Below are positions 11,828 to 21,253 of a DNA stretch of 64,000 nt, in pieces. Source of the DNA: Viscum album (taxonomy: Eukaryota > Streptophyta > Magnoliopsida > Santalales > Viscaceae). Location: contig OY728157.1 in assembly GCA_963277665.1 (NCBI GenBank), forward strand, positions 366,248,067-366,312,066, written 5' to 3'. The position numbers and the translations under genes were made by a program. Each line of letters begins with the position of its first letter. Within the stretch, counting starts at the first letter, position 1. The notes below the pieces were generated by a model. It searched no databases and was not told where the DNA came from. It saw only the letters and a program-made list of their open reading frames with translations.

Positions 11828-11965
11828 AATTACAGGTAACACATGTTTATTTCTTGTTTACATTTAGTTTTTTCATATAATGTTAGATATTGTAAATTTT
11901 TTACTTATTAAAACATGTATCAAACCAAAATGATAAAACAATAAAAACCGTAAAGAGGAGAAGTC
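11828..11965 (+). other. Spacer after the transposase stop, with donor-like site
   Basis: Just after the stop codon lies AAAATTACAG|GTAACA (donor-like GT at 11836), and an acceptor-like TTTGAAG precedes the ATG of the second gene at 12516. In En/Spm the two products come from one transcript by alternative splicing. These two sites could serve the same purpose here, removing the hairpin cluster as intron. This is inference. Confidence 0.3.
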
Positions 11966-12226
11966 ATGGGCGCACCGGCTGGCCGATGGTGGATCACCGG
12001 TTGGCCGGTGGTCCCGATAGCAAAGCTCTGTCTGGTCCACCGGCCGGCCGGTGATGAGCCAGCGGCCGGCCGGTGGTGAGCCAGCGGCCGGCCGGTGGCC
12101 CAGACAGAGCAAGGCTGTCTGGTCCACGGGCCGGCCGGTGACACCAGGCAGTGGGCAAGTCTACTGCCTGGGTCCTCCGGCTGGCCGGTGAGCTCACACC
12201 GGCGGACCGGTGGACTCAGTGAGTCC
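11966..12226. repeat. GC-rich hairpin cluster with repeated CACCGGCCGGCCGGTG-like palindromes
   Basis: In a very AT-rich setting, eight imperfect copies of a 16-bp palindrome resembling CACCGGCCGGCCGGTG occur within 260 bp; four contain GGCCGGCC exactly (12042, 12064, 12086, 12129). The spacers are themselves inverted repeats: CCAGACAG/CTGTCTGG (12100-12122), ACCAGGCAGT/ACTGCCTGGGT (12143-12173), and the palindrome GGACTCAGTGAGTCC (12212-12226). No protein match. It lies between the two transposon genes, perhaps within an intron. Confidence 0.8.
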
Positions 12227-12515
12227 ACTTTTCAGCTTTCTTGGGCCAACTCCTTGGCAACCTTTTGCCTATCAACAAAAACACTGGAAAACAAGTTAGA
12301 ACATAATAAGAGTGATTGTGATCATTAAAATCCAAGAGAGAGGGGTACAACAGACTGTGTTTACCATGTTTATCATTGTTTAACATGCTTACCATATTAC
12401 CAATGTTTACTATTATGTAATTTAGTACACTTTTCTATTTTCTGATTAAGTAGTATTACAATATTTGAATTTGTATATTTGTTAACTAATGTTTGTTTTT
12501 TTGATTTGAAGGAAA
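12227..12515. other. AT-rich spacer upstream of the second CACTA gene
   Basis: No coding match. It contains short imperfect repeats around ACCATGTTTA/ACATGCTTACCAT (about 12360-12410) and ends in TTTGATTTGAAG|GAAAATG, an acceptor-like AG four bases before the ATG at 12516. The minus-strand open frame here has no known motif. Confidence 0.4.
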
Positions 12516-15445
12516 ATGACAGATCAATCAGTTGATCAGCCACATGATTCTGGAGATGAGCATATTGGTCATACATCTGGGGAGGAACATTCACATGCTC
12601 CTATTACGAAAAAGAGTTCAAAGGTTGGTAAGCGTGGGTGCACACGTTTACCAAAATTATCACTTGCCCGTACGAAGGAGGAGAGGATAGTCGTGGAGTT
12701 TGATGATGATGATCTTCCTAGAGGTCCAAATGCCAAATATTTTAAGGGTTTTTTAGCAACTCAGGCTAAGAGAAAAGTAAGCATTCTCTATGATTATTGG
12801 AGAAGTGTGGATAAGGCGATAATTTCTCAGCTGTGGGAGACCATTCTGGAAAGATCTTTTGCTATTATTTGACTGTTATTTAAATGTTTCTAGTATATAT
12901 AATATTTTTAACCTCTTTTTTATCAGATGACATTTGATATTCCTGAAACTGGAGGAGTCAGGAAGAAATGCTTATCGTTGGCTGCTAAGAGATGGAGGGA
13001 TTTCAAATCAACCCCCTCATCTGATTTCATTTATGGTCATAGGAGTCGTGAGAATCCATGTCGTATATATCCTTTTATAGATGAAGACACATGGAGACAA
13101 TTTTTTGAAAGTAGAAGAAAAGAATCATTTTTGGTAAGGGCAATGTAAACTTTTATAAGCATTCTTATATAAATGATCTTATTATTGTTTTTTTAATGAT
13201 TACTTATTCTTAATTTACAGCAAACAAGGAAAGCTCATCAAGAGATCCAATCTAAAAATGTATACCCTCATAGTTTATCTCGGGGAGGGTATGCATTATT
13301 GGAAGAACAAATGATGGAAGAAAAATTTCAACAACTAAGAGCTGAGTCTTCAAGCTCTGGAGAGGTGGCCCCTGCATCCCCTCCATCTAGACATGAGAAA
13401 TGGAAAAGAGCTCGAAAGGGAAAAAAAGGACAATATCTTTCGGAAGAATAGAGACTCGTAGTTGAGAGGATTGTAAGATATCTATTTTATTTATTTAAGT
13501 TTACTATTTTCATCATATATTTCCAATAATTATAGAAATGTTCAATTAATTATTACAGGACTCTCTTGAGGAGCAGAGTTCATAGGGGACATTTACACCA
13601 TCTGGGAGGGAAGATATTTTATCTGTGGCATTGGGAAAGCCCGAACATCCTGGCCGTGTAAGAGGATATCCGGCAGGTGTATCGGTAAGAAAAGTGTTGC
13701 CACGTTCCTCAACTTCTAACATTGAGGGAGTTTATAAAAAAAAATAGAATCCTTGGAGGCTGAAGTCCATAATATTAATGAGACAATGGAGGAAAAGATT
13801 AGAGCATCGGTGCAGTTTATGTTTGCAGACTTGCAAAGACAATTTCAGGGTGCAGCTCCCACTCCACCTCTCCCAGTAGCTCCCACTCCCCCACCTCAGC
13901 CTGCGGACCCCATTTTTGATCCTCCTCCTCCGCCGCAACTACCTACTTATTGTGAGTTGTATGTTAATGATCCTCAACATCATATAGTTGCATATGGGAT
14001 GGTATATTGTATAGGAGATGCAGTTCATCATAAACAGTTAGAGGTAGAGAATCAGAGGGTCACTGTACAGGATATTATAGATAGATCAGCTCGGATACCA
14101 TTACCTACAGATGAGGTGATGACAGTTGGACATAGTATCGGCCATTTTTTACTTTGGCCATCCAAACTTCTTCGACTCATTACCATAGAGGTATGGATGT
14201 TATATCTTTTATTTTATATTTTTATTAATGTTTTATCATTTGAAAACTAATATATTTTTCAATTTATTTTTACAGGAATACTTCAAAGGTAAAGAAATAC
14301 TGTATAGACAACAACAAAGACAGATAGCTATGACATCAGATGCAGATACTAGCAGTCTTGAAAAATTGTCAAGATATTCAAATTTGTTGGCGGATCATTA
14401 TGACTTTACAATGGAAGCTCATGTCTGTGGACGTGAACTAAGTGTGGGGATTATGAAAACTGATATCATGGAGTTTGTCACTGGAGATAAGTTGGGCATC
14501 AACGTGGTGCAGATTTTTATCATGTAAGTCTTAACACCTTTTCCTTGCGTTATATTTATTAAAAATGTATACTTATGTCAGCTTTGTATTAGGTATCTGT
14601 ATAAAATTTGTGAGAGGAATGAGCTGACAGATGTATATGGATTCGTGGACCCACAATTGATTTCCCCTGAAGCATGTGCATTGGATGAGGAACAAAGAAT
14701 GATTTATATTGCTGGTAGATTTGAAAAGAATGTAATCACACAGTGTTGGATGATGCCTTTTTGTGAGAGGTATGAAACACATCCCTCTCAAAGAGTTAAT
14801 TATCTTTTAACATAAAAAACCACTAACGTTAAATTTCCTTTTATCATGGATCATTGGATGTTAGGGGTTTTTTTCCCTAGGGAGAAATCACTTTATTGGA
14901 TATGCTCTCTCCATGATGATGTGCGAGAAAGTTTTAAGAATATATTGGAAACGTAAGTTTCAATTTCACAATAGTTTTATATATTATAATGAATTTTAAA
15001 TTTACCCCATTCATATTATTTTCTAACAGGGCATGGGTCCACTTTCGAAAAAGTGCAAAGAAAATGAATTTCAAGATCAAATATGTACATGCGAAGGTAA
15101 ATATCCATTTATAATTTGTACATTTTGATTTATTACATAAAAATAATATATTTAATTTACACTCATTCAAACATAACTGTCATGAGCAACAAGGAATCAT
15201 CGAATGCGGATATTACATGTTAAGATTTATGTATGAAATAATAACAACTGGGACAGTTCTGAGTTTTGACCTGGTAAGATTTCCTCTTTCTCATAATATT
15301 TCAATTTGATTTATTCATTATACACATTGACTACTATCCTTTTCCATTGTAGATTTTTGATGACCCTCAACCCTTTACTGCTGAAGATATCAAACACTTA
15401 CAAGTGGAGTGGTCAAATTATTTTACAGGTTTGATTGACTTTTAG
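12516..15445 (+). pseudogene. Second CACTA gene: Transposase_24 (TNPA-like) + DUF8039-like + Ulp1 cysteine protease, broken
   Basis: Exons I can place: 12516-about 12850, 12927-13133, 13221-13472, 13560-14190, 14276-14523, 14593-14769, 14848-14952, 15030-15096, 15187-15273, 15353-15445. The first four give a Transposase_24-type region (LARTKEERIVVEF, AAKRWRDFK, YPHSLSRGGYA, WKRARKGKKG, GTFTPSGRED, PEHPGRVRG), then a Pro-rich linker and a DUF8039-like region (CELYV, PLPTDEV, HFLLWPSKLL). The rest is a Ulp1/C48 SUMO-protease domain: DHWMLGV with the catalytic His at 14852, and QQGIIECGYYMLRFMYEI with Gln and the Cys at 15205. The usual Asp motif WLDPL reads WICSL (14897-14911), so the catalytic Asp seems lost. 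Breaks: TAG at 13449 and 13584, a frameshift at the nine-A run 13736-13744, a missing AG acceptor near 14847 (CATG where CAGG is expected), and no clear donor for exon 1. Role by analogy: binding subterminal repeats, plus possible removal of SUMO from host proteins. Confidence 0.85.
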
Positions 15446-15635
15446 TTGTTTGTAATGTAAAATGTAATTTTGAATATTGTCAATGTAATTTTGTATTTCG
15501 TAGTCGTTTAGGTTGGATTTAGTTTTTTTTGAAGTTGACAGTGTAAGTTTTGAATGTTATATAAGTGAATGTTTAATTTTTCTCTACTTCTTGTTTTGGT
15601 CTACTGTTGATGGTTTTTTTGGTCTGGATTTTGGT
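15446..15635. other. 3' flank of the second gene
   Basis: AT/T-rich sequence after the stop codon with TGTAATTTTGTATT-type stretches that could hold the polyadenylation signal; no distinct AATAAA is seen. The open frame 15513-15842 is chance read-through into minisatellite 2. Confidence 0.4.
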
Positions 15636-16680
15636 ATGGGGGGAGAGGTTCCAAGGGGGTGGGTGGGTGTTTGGGGGGTGTCCAAGGGATATGGGAGGGG
15701 TGTCCAAGGTGTATTTGGGGCTGTCCTAGGGGTCGGGGGTGTAAATGAGGGTGGGGGTGTCCAAGGGGTGGGGGTGTCCAAGGGATATGGGAGGGGTGTC
15801 CAAGGGGTGTTTGGGGCTGTCCAAGGGGTCAGTTGGGTGTAAATGATGGTGGGGGATGTCCAAGGGATATAGGAGGGGTGTCCAAGGGGTGTTTGGCGCT
15901 GTCCAAGGGGATGAGGGGGTTTCCAAGGGGTCGGGGGGGGGGGGGGGTTCCAAGGGGTCGGGGGGGTGTCCAGGGGGTGGGGGGGGGGGGGGTTGTCCAA
16001 GGGGTGGGGGTGTCCAAGGGGTGGGGGGTGTCCAAGGGATATGGGAGGGGTGTACAAGGGGTGTTTGGGGCTGTCCTAGTGTTCGGGGGGTGTAAATGAG
16101 GGTGGGGGCTGTCGAAGGGGTGGGGGTGTCCAAGGGGTGGGGGTGTCCAAGGGATATGGGAGTGGTGTCCAAGGTGTCTGGGAGTTCTGTCCAAGGGGCC
16201 GGTTGGGTGTAAATGAGGGGGGGGGGGCTGTCCAAGGGGTGGGGGTGTCCAAGGGGTGGGGGGGTGTCCAAGGGATATGGGAGGGGTGTCCAAGGGGTGT
16301 TTGGGGCTATCCAAGGGCTCGGGGGGGGGGGGGTGTCCAGGGGTCGGGGGGGGGGGAGTCCAAGGGGTCTGGGAGGGCTGTCAAGGTGTGGGGGGTGTCC
16401 AATGGGTGTTTGAGGCTGTACTAGGGGTCTTGGGGGTGTAAATGAGGGTGGGGGGGCTGTCCAAGGGGTGGGGGTGTCCAAGGGGTGGGGGTGTCCAAGG
16501 GATATGGGAGGGGTGTCCAATGGGTGTTTGAGGCTGTACTAGGGGTCGTGGGGGTGTAAATGAGGGTGGGGGGGGGGGCTATCCAAGGGGTGGGGGTGTC
16601 CAAGGGTTGTGGTGGGGCTCCAATGTAGTGGAAGAGGGCTGGCCAGGTTGTTAGGTGGGTATAGATGAGGGTGGGGTTCA
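15636..16680 (+). repeat. G-rich minisatellite 2 (about 1 kb) downstream of the second gene
   Basis: Units are built from GGGGTGTCCAAGGGG, GTGTCCAAGGGATATGGGAG, GGGGTGTTTGGGGCTGTCC and GTGTAAATGAGGGTGGGG. The block CCAAGGGATATGGGAGGGG or its variant recurs near 15681, 15776, 15858, 16028, 16146, 16265 and 16496. The core GTGTCCAAGGGG is shared with minisatellite 1, and the same strand is G-rich, so the two arrays are probably related by origin. Open frames on both strands (Gly/Val-rich on plus, Pro-rich on minus) are products of composition. Confidence 0.95.
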
Positions 16681-16780
16681 GTTGGGGCTTGGTGGAGGGC
16701 TGGCATGGTTATTATTGTTGTTTGGTTTCTGGTTTCTTTTTGGTGAGAGCAGTGCAATTATTTTAAAAAAAATATCGTTT

Positions 16781-17427
16781 TCATGTCGGTTATTTTATAA
16801 CCGACGTGGTAAATAAATCGGTAGGGGTTTATCACGTCGGTTTTTTTCGAGAACCGACGTGATAAACCGTTCCCGGGCCTTTTATCACGTCGGTTCTTAA
16901 TATAACTGACGTGCTAAAAGGCCTGGGAATCAATTTACCACGTCGGTTATTGGATAACGGACGTGCTAAAACGTTTCCCAGGCCTTTTTATCACGTCGGT
17001 TAGTTAAGAAACCGACGTGATAATAGGCCCGGGGAAGGGTTAATCACGTCGGTTATGTCATAACCGACGTGATAAACGATATCCCAGGCGTTTTATCACA
17101 TCGGTTTAGAAATAACCGACGTGATAAACCCCCCCCCCCCTGCGCATATTTATCACGTCGGTTATTATATAACCGACGTGCTAACCCCCCCCCCACCCGT
17201 GGTTTATCACATCGGTTATATAATAACCGCTGTTTTAAATCCCCATCCCCCATCATTTTTCACGTTGGTTATTAATGAACCGACGTGATAAACACCGCGA
17301 TGTTAGGGATGTTACGTCGGGTTTTAAATAACTGATGTAAAAAACGTTATTTATAACGTCGTCCATATTAACGTCGCCTAAAAACCGACGTAAATAATGA
17401 AAAATAACCGATGTAAAAAATGTTTTC
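16781..17427. repeat. Right subterminal array: about twelve palindromic units, about 53-bp period
   Basis: Units start near 16783, 16833, 16887, 16940, 16994, 17045, 17099, 17155, 17208, 17261, 17312 and 17357. Most have the form TCACGTCGGTTAT facing ATAACCGACGTGATAA, so the inner core is that of the left array but the outer context is TCACG/CGTGATAA instead of TTACG/CGTAAAAA. The last two units next to the end (17312 on) revert to the left-type context. Spacers include C-runs at 17129-17140 and 17185-17196. Likely binding sites for the element's own DNA-binding protein. Confidence 0.9.
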
Positions 17428-17437
17428 TGCACTAGTG
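17410..17437 (-). repeat. Right terminal inverted repeat of the CACTA element
   Basis: Reverse complement begins CACTAGTGCAGAAAACA and matches the left end at 24 of 28 positions. Confidence 0.9.
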
Positions 17438-17440
17438 ATT
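17438..17440. repeat. Target site duplication ATT, right side of CACTA element
   Basis: Identical to ATT at 4671-4673; the sequence after it continues the LTR-element paralogue found at 32190 onward (GACGCCGCCCAAATGG here, GACACCACCCATGTGG there). Confidence 0.85.
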
Positions 17441-18483
17441 TGTTTGTATTTGGAAGAAGACGCCGCCCAAATGGTGTAATTTGAAGATAAGATCTATTAA
17501 AATGACTAACTACCTCTATTCATGACATCCTTACACTATGAGGAATTTTTTAATGAATAATAATTAATATATAAACCTACATATGGAGTTAATATTTGAT
17601 TTAACTCTTTTTTGTTTAATTTTATTGAAATTTAATTGATTATATCCCCACATAGTTTACACATTTTTTATAAAACCAACTAATGGATTTTCCTTGAGTA
17701 TGACTAAGATGATTAAGAATATGTAATAACTATGGAATTATTGAATATCAATGAAGATGTTTAATATTGGATGTATATGGGGATTTTCCAATATATTTAT
17801 TTGATGATACTGAGCTACAAGATATCCAGTTTAAAGGAGGGGGTTTAAAATTGAAAATTATCAATTTAATTCCATTAAAATAAAAATTATACCATAATTC
17901 ATCTTCCATAATCATCTTAATGTAACAAATAATATGTGGATTCTAAATATTGAAGAAGAGGATGTATAAGAAGTATCTAAAGTAAAAGAGGACCAATAAT
18001 TTTTCCTACCTCTGCCAAGAAAGTTGTACATGATAAAAATGAGGATGTATCTATTTTACTATATCCATGGAGTTATAGATATCCTATGTGAATTAATGAA
18101 CACTATAATAAAAAATATGTGGCTTTTTATATCAATGAAACCTGACCCAGCATTATATTATTTGTAACACTTGGTACTACAATTTTGGGAGAATTCAAAA
18201 CCTCATACCCACTTGGGGTTTAACATAGGCTATCAATTTTATTTCCATTTACTCTTAGGTATTTATTTTTAATTAAATAATTTTTTCCATTTATATACTT
18301 TTAATTTTAGGGTTCATGTTGGAAGAAGCTATAAGAATAACACATACGTACTAATACCAATAATCATGGTTGTATCACTTATTTCTTCATTATTTTGATT
18401 ACTGACCAATTAAATTATATGATAAATGATGTTGCGATTATGAATGATCCAAAAATAGGTTAATAACAATATAAATATGAGAG
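17441..18483 (+). mobile_element. Internal region INT1 of the older LTR element, right of the CACTA insertion
   Basis: Continues the alignment with INT2 (32190-33227). It ends in AATATGAGAG, a short purine tract, just before the LTR(ii) start TGTTGATAATAAT. No protein motif is recognisable. Net length of INT1 without the transposon is about 1.7 kb, too short for gag-pol. Confidence 0.6.
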
Positions 18484-21253
18484 TGTTGATAATAATATAT
18501 TTAGTTACTATTTTTATCTTCAATTCTTTATTTATGGAGTGTTTTTTGGGATCTTTTTCTTTATTGAATACTTTGGGAAAATCATATCCATCTAGGTATT
18601 TTTGGTTAATTTTTGAATTAAATGTCCAATATTTTAAAATATCTTTGAAATTATTTTTAAATTATGATTTAAAATTGGTTTATTTTATAAAATTTGATCA
18701 AATATAAAGCTGATGTTCAAAAATGTTGTATAATGATAATTTTTCCTAACTAGAGATGTTTTAAAACCTAGTTTACTTATTTTTTACATTTTTATTTTTA
18801 TTAATATTCATGAATCATAATGTGATATCCAAAAACTATTGTCATTATTGTTTTAAAAATTATTAGAGTTCATATATTGTATCAAATACGATTAACTGAC
18901 TATTTTGAGAGCTCTTTTTAAAGCTAAACTTATGTTTGAACCTACCCTTTTCACCTAATATTTTAATTAAGTCCCTAGTATTCATGAATAACTATTTTTG
19001 GTGTCCACATTAAAATCTATTTATCCATTTATATGTTGTTATACAAGTAAATTTAGGATCTTGGTTGAACTCAATTGTGTGGAAGGGACATGGTGTGTAA
19101 TGAAACACAATATCTGAAAACTATGTAGAAGATGATTTTATAAGTTATAAAACATTTAATGTTATATTGAGTATAACTCCAATTATTCATTGATTGTATG
19201 TAAAATATTCATTCAATGATAATAAGGGAGTTAATACTAAATTTTTAGGATCAATGGATGCCTCTCTAAATTCTAAATATAAAAAAAATAGACAACTCTG
19301 TGATGAAATCACATATTTGAAATTCTAAAAACAACAGTACTACTTTAGATGAAGTGAGAAGAAGAAAAAATAAAGGAATTTGTTTCAACTATAAATTTTA
19401 ATGTGTATAATATCTAAGATAATAAAATTCTATTTCGAAGTAAAATTTTATAATGTGTATTGAGGATCACATCATTCTTGATGAATACTATTTTTATGAA
19501 TTTTACATTACTATAGTTCTTAACCATCCTCATTTTTCCTCAATTTTTAAGAATTCAAATGTGAGAACAATTAAACCCAAAACAAACCTAACATGTCCCT
19601 ATGATTTTAAAAAATTTATAACTCTATGAAGTGGAGATATTATGAAGAAAACAAGACTATGATGATCATATATTATGTGGAGAGTAAGAAAATATTTATT
19701 TTAAAATCCATGTGCAATAATATAGATATTCTTATGTGATTGTAATTATGGAATGAACATAAGGATTATAGGGTTTTTGAAGGGATTCTATTTATAGTGA
19801 GGATATTGATAATTAAGATCCATTTTGGAAGCTCAATATTTATTAAATAACCTAATAATCCTTATGTTCTTTACATACTTAAAATTGTTTTTTCTTTTTT
19901 CTTGGGATATTTGTTTTGACCTAGGTATTAGATGATTATCCATGTGTGGAATATATATATGTAGTGGAATTTGATGTTCTCAAATGTTTACTATTTAAAT
20001 TCTATAAATACCTTCTTTAAATCGCCACAATTTTTATATTTTAAGGATAATTATCACAATTTTTGATTTTACGAATAATTTGCGATTTAATACGATAATT
20101 CATCAATTCTTATCTATTAATTATTTTATACATTTATTGAATTATATGGAAAATACAAGCATTTGATTTGTGTTTTTTTGGTTTTTAGGTAAATGGGTTA
20201 TTTTTAATTTGTTATGTTGAATTATTTTTCATTCCTAGATAGTATAGTGTTTATAAACATACATGAGATTTATGGATGTGCCTATTCAAAAATTTGGTGA
20301 AGGACTATCATGCATAAGATTTTATGTTAGGTGTGTAAGATATATTTGGAGGGAAGTGAACGTAAAAAATTGTTGGATTTAATAGTAATATCTAATATCC
20401 TTATGATGGATTCATATCATTTTATCCTTTTCGTATTGAATAAAATAAGTCATGTGTAAGGTAATTTACCTTTGCATAAGATTTTTGGAGGTAACAGATA
20501 ACTTACATAATGTTTTATACATAATAAAATTCTCAATTTTGAAAAAAGTGAAAGATATTTTTGATGTAGCCATGTGATACATAATATTTTTATGGATCTT
20601 ATGTAAGGTTTTTCACTTTATAAAATTCATCTTGGATGATACATAAGTTTTTATCTAAAGATACAAAAGATGTATATGATTCTGTACTTAGCCACTAGAA
20701 TGATACATAATAAATAACATAATGTTTTTTTCCATATGTAATATTTTTTACCTAACATTAGAAATCATGTATTATGTATAAGTATTTGTACATAGATTTT
20801 TTTAATATTTGCAGGGCTGAAATGACTAATGTTATTCGAAGGAAGAAGATAGTCATGAATCATAAGGGAATTCCAAACACACAATGATGAAGCTTTTGGT
20901 GTGTCATCTTGGGTGGTATCAAATGTTATACTCAACTATAATAAATACTTAATTCATCCAAAAATCTACTACATAATTAATTTTTTTTATTATAATGGTA
21001 AAACACACATTACATCACACAAATAGAATATCATATTGATAATAATATAAATACCAAATTTGAAAAAACACATAGCATTCTATGGCACCACCACAACCTT
21101 GAAATTTGGAGGACCATACACTAAAATGAATGAAAAATATATAATTCGAATAAATATTATGATAAAAAATAATCCATTGAATATACATGGTATAAAAACT
21201 TAAATATGGATATAAATGATATTAGAATGTTATATTAAAGTGTATATATAAGG
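18484..21253 (+). mobile_element. LTR(ii) of the older tandem element, left part
   Basis: Starts TGTTGATAATAAT and aligns by eye with LTR(iii) from 43547 (TGCTTTGGGATAATTTATATT against ACTTTGGGAAAATCATATC, and GGAATTCCAAACACAC against GGAATTCCAAATACAC at 45915). It is interrupted at about 21253 by a Ty3/gypsy element and resumes at 30199. Bases about 20970-21253 have no counterpart in LTR(iii). The open frame 18477-18707 has no known domain and overlaps the LTR start, so I do not call a gene. Confidence 0.6.

Larger units (their letters stand above)
4674..17437 (+). mobile_element. CACTA (En/Spm-type) DNA transposon, about 12.76 kb, ends intact, genes broken
   Basis: The element begins CACTAGT and ends ACTAGTG; its terminal 28 bases match as inverted repeats with four mismatches, and ATT is duplicated at both sides. 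In order it contains: left subterminal palindrome array (4708-5204), GC-rich leader with a splice-donor-like site, G-rich minisatellite 1 (6238-8470), a TNP2-type transposase pseudogene (8648-11827), a GC hairpin cluster, a second pseudogene with Transposase_24 and Ulp1-protease parts (12516-15445), G-rich minisatellite 2 (15636-16680), and the right subterminal array (16781-17427). Both genes are on the plus strand in the order seen in En/Spm (transposase first, DNA-binding partner second). It sits in INT1 of an older LTR element whose paralogue at 32187 lacks it. It is probably non-autonomous now, but might still be moved by a related active element. Confidence 0.95.

Noticed and set aside
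11873..12228. Minus-strand open frames through the GC hairpin cluster
   Set aside because: Repeat-driven (PAGRW/TGRP-like runs) with no known domain; three frames are open for the same reason.
15513..16520. Open frames over minisatellite 2
   Set aside because: Same cause: simple repeat composition, both strands open.
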